Shown here in pieces: positions 1 to 8,795 of a stretch of 39,226 bases of DNA. The stretch's first letter is position 1, and every line of letters begins with the position of its first letter. The position numbers and the translations under genes are program-made. Origin of the DNA: TMED69 sp036130055 (GTDB taxonomy: Bacteria > Pseudomonadota > Gammaproteobacteria > Ga0077536); the NCBI GenBank assembly GCA_036130055.1, contig JAYYOR010000022.1:1-39226 (forward strand). Direction: 5' to 3'. The notes under the pieces were generated by a model that saw only the letters and a list, made by a program, of their open reading frames with translations, was not told the DNA's origin and ran no database searches.

Positions 1-387
1 TAGTGGTATATCGGATAACGATATGCTTCCCGTAGAATTAGACAATTTTCCTAAGTCTTTATCACTTAAATTCAAACTCTGGCCTGGTCTAAGAAAATTT
101 ACGCATAATAAACCTATTAGTACTGCGAATGATGTTGTAAATGTGTAATAGACCACGGTGATTAAACCTGTCCTGCCGAAATTTGAAGTTCTATTAAGAT
201 TGCACACTCCGCTTATAATCGCAGAAAAAATTAGAGGTATAATGGTCATTTTTAACGCATTCAAAAATAATTGACCAATCCATTTGATATTTAGTGCTAT
301 TTCAACGAAGAAACCCCCAATTAAGAGTCCGATCAGAACCCCTGAAAATGTGCCCCACATAATAAATGTGGGCTGTGTGATTTTCAT
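1..387 (-). CDS. Dicarboxylate/amino acid:cation symporter, 5' part only
   Basis: An uninterrupted minus-strand reading frame of 129 codons starts at ATG 385-387 and runs off the left edge of the window. The translation is very hydrophobic. It has an N-terminal helix containing GVLIGLLIGGFF, then LFLNALKMTIIPLIFSAIIS, then a helix ending in IGLLCVNFLRPGQ. This is the N-terminal pattern of the DAACS (GltP/DctA) family of sodium- or proton-coupled symporters of glutamate, aspartate or C4-dicarboxylates in the inner membrane. The C-terminal substrate-binding hairpins lie outside the window, so the substrate cannot be told. It starts 3 bases after the fabI stop and is probably co-transcribed with fabI. 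It is incomplete at its 3' end only because the window stops. Confidence 0.82.
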   Translation of the reverse strand, partial: MKITQPTFIMWGTFSGVLIGLLIGGFFVEIALNIKWIGQLFLNALKMTIIPLIFSAIISGVCNLNRTSNFGRTGLITVVYYTFTTSFAVLIGLLCVNFLRPGQSLNLSDKDLGKLSNSTGSISLSDIPL

Positions 388-390
388 TTT

Positions 391-1167
391 TTAGGATGTC
401 GCTCCAATTATGTTATAACCACAATCAACATAGGTTATTTCGCCAGTAATCGCTGATGCAAGGTCTGAGCATAGAAAGGCTGCTGTATTGCCGACTTCTT
501 CAATCGATACGTTTCGTCGTAAAGGTGCGGTTTCTTCCACAAAAGTGAGAAATTTCTTTAAATCTTTTACACCCGAGGCTGCAAGAGTTTTGATGGGCCC
601 CGCAGATATACCATTTACTCTGGTGCCATACGGCCCCAAATTAGCCGCCATATATTTTAGATTGCTTTCTAGGCTGGCTTTTGCCACTCCCATTATATTA
701 TAACTTGGCATTGCCCTAATTGCTCCTATGTAGGATAGCGTAAGTAAAGCGGAATTTTTGGAAAGGTAGGGAATCGCTGCTTTTCCTATAGCAGCAAAAC
801 TATATGAGCTAGTCTCGTGAGCAATTCGGAAGCCCTCCCTTGTCAGATTGTCTAGATAGTTACCTTGTAACATTTCTCTTGGCGCAAATGCGATAGAATG
901 AACAATGATATCAACTTCCCCCCAATTTTGGTCTACCTTTTCGAATAGGTATTTAATATCGATGTCATCGTCGACGTCGCACTTTACAATAAACGGAGAG
1001 GACAGTTCGGCACCAAAATTTTCAGCTCTTTCCTTGAGTCTTTCGTTTTGAAAAGTTATTGCAACGCTAGCCCCCTGTTCTTTCAGAGCTTTTGCAATTC
1101 CATAGGCAATTGATTTTTTGCTTGCTATTCCTAAGACAAGGGCCTTTTTGTTGGCTAAAAATCCCAT
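391..1167 (-). CDS. fabI: Enoyl-[acyl-carrier-protein] reductase FabI
   Basis: FabI catalyses the last, NADH-dependent reduction step of each type II fatty acid elongation cycle in the cytoplasm. The 258-aa protein is an SDR-fold enzyme with the FabI-type cofactor loop (GIASKKSIAYGIA, residues 13-25) in place of the usual SDR glycine motif. Catalytic residues fall at Tyr146, Tyr156 and Lys163 (Y-x6-K in YNIMGVAK), the same numbering as E. coli FabI, followed by the conserved SAGPIKTLAASG. The length matches the family (about 260 aa). The ATG is preceded by a good ribosome binding site (AGGGGA). It is divergent from the ABC transporter operon and leads into the symporter gene. Identification is secure. 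Confidence 0.96.
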   Translation of the reverse strand: MGFLANKKALVLGIASKKSIAYGIAKALKEQGASVAITFQNERLKERAENFGAELSSPFIVKCDVDDDIDIKYLFEKVDQNWGEVDIIVHSIAFAPREMLQGNYLDNLTREGFRIAHETSSYSFAAIGKAAIPYLSKNSALLTLSYIGAIRAMPSYNIMGVAKASLESNLKYMAANLGPYGTRVNGISAGPIKTLAASGVKDLKKFLTFVEETAPLRRNVSIEEVGNTAAFLCSDLASAITGEITYVDCGYNIIGATS

Positions 1168-1225
1168 CTATTTCCCCTAAGCTATTTAAATCAAATATAT
1201 GTTTATTTTTGAATAGACGCCTCAT

Positions 1226-1253
1226 ATTATATATTAGACAATTTAACTATAAA
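1226..1253 (-). promoter_or_regulatory. Candidate sigma-70 promoter for fabI
   Basis: Read on the minus strand, a TTTATA hexamer (1248-1253) and a perfect TATAAT -10 hexamer (1226-1231) are separated by 16 bases. They lie about 60 bases upstream of the fabI ATG in the 114-base divergent gap 1168-1281. A plus-strand TTGAAT (1209-1214) followed by AT-rich hexamers near 1230-1237 could serve the opposite ABC operon, but it matches less well. AT-rich gaps produce such matches by chance, so confidence is moderate. Confidence 0.42.
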
Positions 1254-1281
1254 AGGAATCTGTTTTTTTTAGGGCTACCAG

Positions 1282-3384
1282 ATGCGTCTAAGTAGGTTAT
1301 TTATAATAATTATTTTTGTAGTTGCCGGTTGTTCTATGCCCTGGAATAACCCTTATCATAAACAAAACGATAATTATTTTATTCACTATACTTCCTTTGC
1401 AGAACGGCCAAAACATTTAGACCCTGTTTCTTCCTATAGTGAAAATGAGGCAAGGTTTATTTCTCAAATCTATGAGCCGTTGGTTCAATATCACTATCTG
1501 GATCGTCCTTATCGATTAGAGGCCCTAACTGCTACGGAATTGCCAACGCCAATTTTACTGGATGAAAATGAAAATTTAATGTCTAATCCTGATGATCGGG
1601 TTCACTATTCTGTTTATAGGCTGAGGTTGAAACCTGGCATTCGGTTTCAACCACACCCATGCTTTGTGAAAGATAATGAGGGAAACTTTGTTTACCACAA
1701 GCTAAGTAAAGAAGCCCTAAGTCGAATAAAGAATTTTTCTTTTTTTAAAGAGGCAGATACGAGAGAGCTAAAAGCTAGCGATTATGTCTATCAAATAAAG
1801 AGACTAGTTCACCCAAAAAAACACTCTCCTATAGCCGGTTTAATGTCAAAGCACATTGTTGGTTTAAGCGAATTAAAGGAGGAATTGAAAACCTTAAGTC
1901 AGCAGGAGCGCCTTATTGATTTAAAAAAATTTTCCATCAAAGGCGTTACCATTATTAATGATTACGAGTTTGAGATAAAAATATATGGAAAATATCCTCA
2001 GTTTAAATATTGGTTGGCAATGAACTTTTTTGCCCCCGTTCCGTGGGAAGCCGAGTTGTTTTATTCGCAAGACGGTTTTAAAGAAAAAAATATAACCCTT
2101 GATTGGTACCCGGTTGGCACGGGCCCGTATATGTTGAGCGAAAATAACCCTAATCGAAGAATAGTTTTAAAAAAAAATCCAAACTATGAACCAGGTCTGA
2201 GACCACCGATGCTGAATATAAATAAAAATATAGATGCAGGTATCAGTCAGCCAGTTGACGAGGCTCATTTTATTCTTGAAAAAGAAGCGATTCCTGAATG
2301 GACAAAATTTCTCCAAGGATATTATGATGCCTCGGGTATTTTGTCTGATAGTTTCGATCAGGTAATAAGCATTAGTTCACGAGGGGATGCAGATTTATCA
2401 AAAGACATCGAAGCAAAGGGAATTAGACTGGTGAAAGCAATAAAACCATCCATCGCTTATATGGGCTTCAATATGGCGGACTCAACTATTGGAGGGTATT
2501 CTCAACGTTCTAGGCTTCTTAGGCGTGCTGTTTCAATAGCAATTAATTACGAAGAACTTTTGTCAATCTTTGCAAATGGCCGCGGATTAGCTGCGCAAGG
2601 GCCTATACCTCCTGGCATCTTTGGTTATTTAGAAGGCGCAAAAGGAGTAAATCCGTATGTTTATGATTGGACTAATAAAGGACCTCGTCGGAAATCTATC
2701 GAAAACGCCCGAAGTTTAATGGAAAAAGCGGGCTACCCTGAAGGAGTGGATAAAGAAACAGGGAAGCCCCTAACTTTATTTTATGATACCGTTTCGGGAG
2801 GGGCTTCTGGCAAAGCAATTCTCAACTGGTACAGAAAGCAATTTAAAAAATTAGGAATAGAGTTAATCGTTCGGGCGACAGATTACAATCGTTTTCAAGA
2901 AAAGATTCGTAAAGGTACAGCTCAAATATTTAGCTGGGGATGGAATGCAGATTACCCAGATCCGGAAAACTTTCTCTTTTTGCTTTACGGTCCCAATGCT
3001 AAAATTGAAACACAAGGAGAGAATGCAACTAACTATAGTAATCCGGAATTTGACGCTCTATTTCCCCGGATGATGGAAGCTAAAAACGGGGAAAAACGAC
3101 AGATAATTATAAATCGCATGGTAGAGCTTCTGAGGAAAGATGCCCCATGGATATGGGGTTATCATCCAACCACTTATACCCTGTATCATAAATGGATGAG
3201 GGGGGTAGTTCCAAATCTAATGGCGAGAAATACTTTAAAATACAGAACTATTAATTCGCAAGAGAGAAAAGATTATCGAAGAGAAATGAATCAACCTGTT
3301 TTTTGGCCAATTATTTTATTTTTTATTTTCACGCTATCTCCCGTGTTTATTTATTTAATACGATTTAGAATGAAAAGAAATTAA
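1282..3384 (+). CDS. Peptide-type ABC transporter substrate-binding lipoprotein
   Basis: This is the periplasmic solute-binding component of a peptide/nickel/opine-type ABC importer (SBP_bac_5 family), 700 aa. It begins with a lipoprotein signal ending in V-V-A-G-C with Cys17 as the lipidation site. The mature start NNPYHKQNDNYFIHYTSFAERP and the stretch around KHLDPVSSYSENEARFISQIYEP are typical of large binding proteins of this class found beside fabI in betaproteobacteria. The family motif region DYPDPENFLFLLYGPN is present near residues 557-572. It is unusual in that the last 30 residues form a hydrophobic segment (FWPIILFFIFTLSPVFIYLI) with a basic tail, so the protein may be anchored at both ends. 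It heads a four-gene importer operon. Oligopeptides are the likely substrate by family, but the sequence does not prove it. Confidence 0.88.
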   Translation: MRLSRLFIIIIFVVAGCSMPWNNPYHKQNDNYFIHYTSFAERPKHLDPVSSYSENEARFISQIYEPLVQYHYLDRPYRLEALTATELPTPILLDENENLMSNPDDRVHYSVYRLRLKPGIRFQPHPCFVKDNEGNFVYHKLSKEALSRIKNFSFFKEADTRELKASDYVYQIKRLVHPKKHSPIAGLMSKHIVGLSELKEELKTLSQQERLIDLKKFSIKGVTIINDYEFEIKIYGKYPQFKYWLAMNFFAPVPWEAELFYSQDGFKEKNITLDWYPVGTGPYMLSENNPNRRIVLKKNPNYEPGLRPPMLNINKNIDAGISQPVDEAHFILEKEAIPEWTKFLQGYYDASGILSDSFDQVISISSRGDADLSKDIEAKGIRLVKAIKPSIAYMGFNMADSTIGGYSQRSRLLRRAVSIAINYEELLSIFANGRGLAAQGPIPPGIFGYLEGAKGVNPYVYDWTNKGPRRKSIENARSLMEKAGYPEGVDKETGKPLTLFYDTVSGGASGKAILNWYRKQFKKLGIELIVRATDYNRFQEKIRKGTAQIFSWGWNADYPDPENFLFLLYGPNAKIETQGENATNYSNPEFDALFPRMMEAKNGEKRQIIINRMVELLRKDAPWIWGYHPTTYTLYHKWMRGVVPNLMARNTLKYRTINSQERKDYRREMNQPVFWPIILFFIFTLSPVFIYLIRFRMKRN

Positions 3385-3386
3385 TC

Positions 3387-4364
3387 ATGTTGAATTATCT
3401 ATTTAAGAGAATTTTTTATGCATTCCCAATTTTGGTATCAGTGAATGTTCTTACATTCTTTTTATTTTTTGTGGTGAATACACCCGATGACATGGCCAGG
3501 TTGCATTTAGGAAATAAACATGTAACCCAAGAAGCCATTGACAGCTGGAAAGCTGATAGAGGATACAACAAACCTCTTTTTTGGGCATCTAATGCGACAG
3601 GAATGAAGAAAATAACTGGGACAATATTTTTTGAAAATAGTTTGAAGTTGTTTCTGTTTCAATTTGGTCAGTCTGATAGTGGAAGAGATATTTCTTATGA
3701 TATTTCACAACGGATGTGGCCAAGCTTAGCAATAGCGGTTCCAATTTTAATTATTGGTGTTTGCATAACTTTAACCATTGCGCTTTTTGTGGCTTTTTTC
3801 AGGGCTACCTATATCGACTCAACGGGCGTCCTAATTTGTGTGATTATGATGTCAATATCTGGATTGTTTTATATTATAGGAGGACAATATTTGATCGGTA
3901 AGATGCTTAAATTAGTGCCTATATCCGGTTATTCTGGGGGAATTTCGTCGGTAAAATTTTTACTTTTGCCAGTTGCCGTGGGCGTAATTTCCGGTTTAGG
4001 GAACGGGACGCGATGGTATAGAACAATATTTCTAGAAGAAGTCAATAAAGATTACGTCCGCACGGCGCGCTCAAAAGGTTTTAAAGAAAGCTATATTATG
4101 TTTTCACATGTTTTGCGGAATGCACTCATTCCGATAATGACCGGAGTGGTCGTAGTTTTACCATCACTTTTTCTTGGCAGCTTGATTACGGAATCTTTTT
4201 TTGGTATTCCCGGCTTGGGAAGTTATACGATTGAAGCTATTCGAGCCCAAGATTTCGCAATAGTTAGATCGATGGTTTTTCTTGGCTCTCTTCTTTATAT
4301 ATTGGGCCTAATTTTAACAGATATCTCATATACCTTGGTTGACCCAAGGGTCAGATTGAACTAA
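3387..4364 (+). CDS. Peptide-type ABC transporter permease (DppB/YejB-like)
   Basis: Inner-membrane permease of the importer, 325 aa, BPD_transp_1 family. It starts with the class-typical N terminus (LFKRIFYAFPILVSVNVLTF) and carries a periplasmic region before about five further membrane segments. The EAA coupling loop is visible as DYVRTARSKGFKES, about 100 residues from the C terminus, followed by LRNALIPIMTG. The C-terminal YTLVDPRVRLN is the usual end of DppB-type permeases. The start lies 2 bases after the stop of the binding-protein gene, so the two are translated in tandem. It should pair with the next gene to form the translocation channel. Confidence 0.9.
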   Translation: MLNYLFKRIFYAFPILVSVNVLTFFLFFVVNTPDDMARLHLGNKHVTQEAIDSWKADRGYNKPLFWASNATGMKKITGTIFFENSLKLFLFQFGQSDSGRDISYDISQRMWPSLAIAVPILIIGVCITLTIALFVAFFRATYIDSTGVLICVIMMSISGLFYIIGGQYLIGKMLKLVPISGYSGGISSVKFLLLPVAVGVISGLGNGTRWYRTIFLEEVNKDYVRTARSKGFKESYIMFSHVLRNALIPIMTGVVVVLPSLFLGSLITESFFGIPGLGSYTIEAIRAQDFAIVRSMVFLGSLLYILGLILTDISYTLVDPRVRLN

Positions 4365-4379
4365 TTCGTAGTAAGAAAA

Positions 4380-5750
4380 ATGCAGATTGTTTTATTGAAA
4401 ACTGACTTATTATTTTTTCTTTTGATAGTAAGCATGGTTTTCTATATATTTTTCGTTTACAGAGACAAGCAATTGTTTGATATATGGAGGCAGGTTTTTA
4501 GAAAACCGCTTGCAACTGCGGCGGGTATGATTTTGTGTTTTTATTTGATTGTTTGTCTTCTGGACAGTGTGCACTTTAGGCCAGCAAGCTCTGCCAAATC
4601 ATCTAAGCAGATAGTTAGTATGCTTGACCTTATATTTAAGCCTATTTCAATTCAAGAGGAAACTACTTATTCTGCACCCTTCGCTCATTCGTCATTTGTA
4701 AAAGAAACAATAATTGATGAAGACGGAGTAGTTAAGAGAGACTTCGTTAGATTGAAATATGGAGGTTCTCATTTAAAAGAGCCAGAAATCGAGTATAGGA
4801 ATGACATCTTGACTCTTTTTTTTAAGAGTATAGTACTAGGGCTAGTTTTTTGGCTATTCTTTTTAATAATTTATTATTTTTTTGTTTTCAAAGAAGTATG
4901 GTTTTCTGGCCCGAAAAAATTTTTTTTGGATTTATCGAGTTCAACAAAAGTTTTTTGGATTATGCTATTGTTATTTTGTTTATTTCTTTCTTTTGTTATT
5001 ATCTTCGCGGGCCAATACCACATTCTTGGTACAGACAAAGTTGGTAACGATGTATTCTATCAAAGTTTCAAAAGCGTAAGGACGGGAGTTTTGATAGGAA
5101 CATTAACCACATTACTAGCGCTCCCTTTTGCTTTGATTTTTGGAATAATTTCCGGTTATTTCGGTGGTTGGATAGACGACTTAATTCAATTTATTTATAC
5201 CAGTTTGTCTTCTATCCCAGGTGTTCTACTGATCGCTGCAGCCGCGCTAATGCTTGAAATATATATGGCTAAACATTCTGATATTTATATGAGCGTTGTG
5301 GCTAGGGCAGATCTAAGACTATTAGCTCTTTGTATGATTATAGGCATTACTTCATGGACTACATTATGCCGATATGTTAGAGCTGAGACGTTGAAATTAA
5401 GAGAAATGGAGTTTGTAGCAGCGGCTGTTGCTTTAGGAGGTTCTAAGACTAGAGTGTTAGTAAAGCACATTATGCCGAACCTTATGCATTTAGTTATGAT
5501 CACTATTGTTCTTGATTTTAGTGGTCTTGTTCTCGCAGAAGCTGCACTAACTTATATTGACATTGGTGTTGACCCCAGCATGGAATCATGGGGTAATATG
5601 ATAAATAGTGCAAGATTAGAGCTAGCGAGAGAACCCGTGGTTTGGTGGTCTCTAAGTTCTGCTTTTTTCTTTATGTTGTTCCTTGTTTTAGCAGCTAACA
5701 TTTTTGCTGACTCGGTAAGGGATGCTTTTGATCCAAAAACCAATGATTAA
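4380..5750 (+). CDS. Peptide-type ABC transporter permease with extended N terminus (DppC/YejE-like)
   Basis: Second permease subunit, 456 aa, clearly longer than typical DppC-type permeases (about 280-350 aa). The canonical part starts near residue 190 and contains the family signature HILGTDKVGNDVF (about 214-226), the channel helices, the EAA loop EFVAAAVALGGSKTRVLVKH, and a C-terminal VRDAFDPK. The first 180 residues add about three hydrophobic segments (near 8-27, 44-62 and 148-170) with a hydrophilic insert of about 80 residues (67-146) likely on the periplasmic side. The extension is in frame without interruption. This type of enlarged permease is known from relatives of the YejE group. 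It overlaps the ATPase gene downstream. Confidence 0.86.
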   Translation: MQIVLLKTDLLFFLLIVSMVFYIFFVYRDKQLFDIWRQVFRKPLATAAGMILCFYLIVCLLDSVHFRPASSAKSSKQIVSMLDLIFKPISIQEETTYSAPFAHSSFVKETIIDEDGVVKRDFVRLKYGGSHLKEPEIEYRNDILTLFFKSIVLGLVFWLFFLIIYYFFVFKEVWFSGPKKFFLDLSSSTKVFWIMLLLFCLFLSFVIIFAGQYHILGTDKVGNDVFYQSFKSVRTGVLIGTLTTLLALPFALIFGIISGYFGGWIDDLIQFIYTSLSSIPGVLLIAAAALMLEIYMAKHSDIYMSVVARADLRLLALCMIIGITSWTTLCRYVRAETLKLREMEFVAAAVALGGSKTRVLVKHIMPNLMHLVMITIVLDFSGLVLAEAALTYIDIGVDPSMESWGNMINSARLELAREPVVWWSLSSAFFFMLFLVLAANIFADSVRDAFDPKTND

Positions 5751-7428
5751 AAAAATGAAATTAACTTCAGAAAATAAACCAATTGATAAGCTTCTTGAGG
5801 TAAATGGATTATCTATTCAGGCCCTTCACCCGGTTCGCAAAAATTTGGTTCACAATATAAGTTTTGATATTGAAGCATCTGAAACAGTAGCTCTAGTCGG
5901 AGAATCCGGAAGTGGCAAATCGCTTACTGCCTTTTCCCTATTCGGTTTGCAGCCAAATGACATAAAAATTTCTAACGGTAGTGTAACTTTTGAGGGAGAG
6001 ATCGTTTATCCGAGTACAAAGGCTACTATTAGGGCTTTATGTCAATTTTCCGTTGGCTTTGTTTTTCAAGAAGCTCAGTCGTCATTAAATCCGGTAGTTT
6101 CAATCGGGAAACAGATAGTTGAAGTTGTAAAAAATTCCGGGACCGAAAATACAAATATCTCTCAACAAAAACAAAAAGCAATCAATTTGTTAGATGAGGT
6201 AGAGATAGATGATCCTGAACGTGTTTATAATTTATTTCCGCATCAATTGTCTGGCGGCATGAAGCAACGTGTGATGATTGCTATCGCATTGGCAAAAAAT
6301 CCACGTTTGCTAATTGCTGATGAGCCTACAACGGCCCTTGATGTAAGTGTGCAGGCAAAAATATTAAAATTAATCCGACAAATACAGGTAAAAAGCGGTA
6401 TGGGTGTACTTTTCATCACTCACGATCTCGCTGTCGCATTTGAGATAGCTGATCGAATTATGGTAATGAAAGAAGGTCAGATTATTGATTGCACTTCCTC
6501 AAAGTCATTTTCTTCAACGAAACCAAGCGAATACGCAAAAAAACTTATTAGCTCTCTACCATCTTGGTCGAAAAGAGTGTCTGAGGGTCGTACAAATTTC
6601 CAAGATTCAGAAGAATCTATACTTCGGGTTAATAATTTGAGTGTTTCTTTTCAATTAAAAAAAAATCATATTTTTAGTCGACGTAATTTCTTTAAAGCAA
6701 TTGAAAATGTAACCTTTACTTTACAAAAAGGCAGAACTCTAGCTGTGGTTGGAGAGTCGGGCTCAGGTAAAACCACCTTGGCAAAAACTATTTTAGGCCT
6801 CTGTTCGGCAGAATTGTCCGGAAATATTACTTATCAGGATACTAATATTCTCAATTGTAGTTCACGAGACCTAAAAAAAATTAGAGGTAGCTTGCAAATT
6901 GTATTTCAAGATCCAATCTCGTCTTTGAATCCCAGGCTAAGAATAGGAGAAATTATAAGAGAGGGTATAGATATACACGAGCCAAAACAAAATGATAAGT
7001 TGGTCTTAAAAAAAGTAAATGCCCTTCTTAATGATGTAGGCCTCCCTTCAGATAGTATGTATAGATTTCCCCATGAGTTTTCGGGAGGGCAGCGTCAAAG
7101 AATTTGTATTGCTAGGGCGCTTGCATTAGAGCCAGAAGTGATCATTTGTGATGAGCCGACTAGCTCTTTAGACGTTTTAATCCAGTCTCAGATAATAGAT
7201 TTATTGAAGCAGCTTCAAAAAAATAAAGGAATTAGTTATTTATTTATTACTCATGATATTAATTTGGTATCCTATTTTGCCGATGAAGTATTGGTTCTCA
7301 GAAAAGGGAAGTTAATTGAATATGGTGAAGTTCATGAAGTTGTCATGAAAGCTAATAATCCATATACTCAGTCCCTTTTAGCTGCAGCTCCAAAAGTACC
7401 AGAAGATGTAATAAAAAATTTATTGTAA
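5743..7428 (+). CDS. Peptide-type ABC transporter fused double ATPase (YejF-like)
   Basis: Cytoplasmic energising subunit with two ABC domains in one chain, about 561 aa. The first domain has Walker A GESGSGKS (53-60), signature LSGGMKQR and Walker B LLIADEPTTALD. The second has Walker A GESGSGKT (337-344), signature FSGGQRQR and Walker B VIICDEPTSSLD. Each has the peptide-importer Q-loop pattern (FQEAQSSLNP, FQDPISSLNP), and the C-terminal oligopeptide-transporter region NPYTQSLLAAAP is present. A single protein therefore serves both permeases, as in YejF or GsiA. The start is uncertain. I chose ATG 5743, which overlaps the upstream stop by 8 bases, but an in-frame ATG at 5722 and another at 5755 are possible. 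Confidence 0.92.
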   Translation: MIKKMKLTSENKPIDKLLEVNGLSIQALHPVRKNLVHNISFDIEASETVALVGESGSGKSLTAFSLFGLQPNDIKISNGSVTFEGEIVYPSTKATIRALCQFSVGFVFQEAQSSLNPVVSIGKQIVEVVKNSGTENTNISQQKQKAINLLDEVEIDDPERVYNLFPHQLSGGMKQRVMIAIALAKNPRLLIADEPTTALDVSVQAKILKLIRQIQVKSGMGVLFITHDLAVAFEIADRIMVMKEGQIIDCTSSKSFSSTKPSEYAKKLISSLPSWSKRVSEGRTNFQDSEESILRVNNLSVSFQLKKNHIFSRRNFFKAIENVTFTLQKGRTLAVVGESGSGKTTLAKTILGLCSAELSGNITYQDTNILNCSSRDLKKIRGSLQIVFQDPISSLNPRLRIGEIIREGIDIHEPKQNDKLVLKKVNALLNDVGLPSDSMYRFPHEFSGGQRQRICIARALALEPEVIICDEPTSSLDVLIQSQIIDLLKQLQKNKGISYLFITHDINLVSYFADEVLVLRKGKLIEYGEVHEVVMKANNPYTQSLLAAAPKVPEDVIKNLL

Positions 7429-7432
7429 ATTC

Positions 7433-8794
7433 GTGATTGAGCCAACAAAAATTTTTCAGTCTTCAAAACTAATGATTAGTGACTTCAAAAATATTTTTGC
7501 TGTCGGTCTGCCTCTAGTCTTTAATAATATTTCAAGCATTGCTGTTAATGTTGGTGATACCTTGATGGTCGCAAGATTCTCAGAGACCCACCTCGCTGCC
7601 ATTGCAATAGGAACCGGTGTTTGGATAACTCTTTTTTTATTTGGATTAGGTCTAATCATGGCTATTAGCCCTTTGGTTGCACAATATTTTGGTGCTAAAA
7701 ATTTTAAAGAGCTTAAATCAGTAACATCACAAGGTTTTATATTAGCGTCTCTCATAGCTCTTATAGTTTTTATAATCATGAGAAATGTTTTGCCTGCTTA
7801 TTTATGGTTTGGGATTGAGCCTAATACTGCCGAACTGGCTCAATCTTATTTGCTTGGCTTGAGCTTTGGAGTGTTTCCTGCATTCTATTATCACGTGTTA
7901 AAGCAGGTTAGTGAAGGGCTTGGTCGAACTGTTCCTATTCTTATTGTAATGCTGTGTTGTTTGCCTATAAATCTTACTTTGAATTATCTATTAATTTTTG
8001 GTGGTTTAGGTATTCCGGCTTTCGGAGCGATGGGGTGCGGAATAGGGAGTGGGATTGTATTCTGGATCATGTTTTTTCTTTTGTTTATATATAGTAAATT
8101 TCTTTCGACGAATCGCAATATTTATGGAAATTTTTTCCCTCGTTATTTTGATCTATCTCGATTAAAAAAAACCGCAAAGCTTGGATATCCAATAGGGGTC
8201 TCTCTTTGCCTTCAAACAGGTCTTTTTTCAATTTTGACGTTAATGGTTGGTAAGTTAGGTACTGTCCAAGCGGCAGCACATCAAATCGTGCTCAATTATT
8301 CTGGGTTAGTTTTTATGTTACCTCTCGGTTTGAGTATGGCAATAACTGTTAGTGTTGGACAGTTTGCCGGAAGAGGCGATTTTTCTATTGCTAGGCGCTT
8401 TGCTTTTCATGGCATTCTGCTTTGCTTTAGTTTGTCAATGATGACGGCATCCGTTACTTATCTTTGTCCCGTTTGGATATCCTCTATTTATACAAGTGAC
8501 CCAGAGATACAAAAATTAGCTATTCCTTTATTGAAGCTCTCAGCTATGGTCCAGGTGGGAGATGCTATGCAAACTAGCGCAGCTTTCGCATTACGTGGAT
8601 TGAAGGACACAAAAATCCCGATGTTATTAAATTTTTTCAACTATTGGATAGTAGGTTTTACTATTTCCTACGTGTTAGGAATGCAGCTAGGCCACGGAAC
8701 GGTGGGGATATGGATTGGCCTGATAATCGCTCTTTTCTTTGCAAGTGCGTGTTTGATAGCAAGGTTGTTTTGTCTTACTAAAAAATTTGCCTAA
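7433..8794 (+). CDS. MATE family multidrug/cation exporter (NorM-like)
   Basis: Inner-membrane exporter of the MATE family, 453 aa with about 12 predicted membrane segments in two similar halves. The first half opens with AVGLPLVFNNISSIAVNVGDTLMV and the second with TAKLGYPIGVSLCLQTGLFS. Conserved MATE stretches include VAQYFGAKN, QVSEGLGRT, AAHQIVLNYSGLVFMLPLG and GLKDTKIPM. Such proteins expel cationic drugs, dyes or metabolites in exchange for sodium or protons; the substrate is unknown here. The start is GTG 7433, four bases after the ATPase stop and without a clear ribosome binding site, so ATG 7472 is an alternative. It is probably the last gene of the ABC operon. Its stop is one base from the stop of the convergent peroxiredoxin gene. 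Confidence 0.9.
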   Translation: MIEPTKIFQSSKLMISDFKNIFAVGLPLVFNNISSIAVNVGDTLMVARFSETHLAAIAIGTGVWITLFLFGLGLIMAISPLVAQYFGAKNFKELKSVTSQGFILASLIALIVFIIMRNVLPAYLWFGIEPNTAELAQSYLLGLSFGVFPAFYYHVLKQVSEGLGRTVPILIVMLCCLPINLTLNYLLIFGGLGIPAFGAMGCGIGSGIVFWIMFFLLFIYSKFLSTNRNIYGNFFPRYFDLSRLKKTAKLGYPIGVSLCLQTGLFSILTLMVGKLGTVQAAAHQIVLNYSGLVFMLPLGLSMAITVSVGQFAGRGDFSIARRFAFHGILLCFSLSMMTASVTYLCPVWISSIYTSDPEIQKLAIPLLKLSAMVQVGDAMQTSAAFALRGLKDTKIPMLLNFFNYWIVGFTISYVLGMQLGHGTVGIWIGLIIALFFASACLIARLFCLTKKFA

Positions 8795-8795
8795 T

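Noticed and set aside
7456..7779. 107-codon minus-strand reading frame inside the MATE gene
   Set aside because: Antisense shadow of a conserved membrane protein; its composition mirrors the sense gene.
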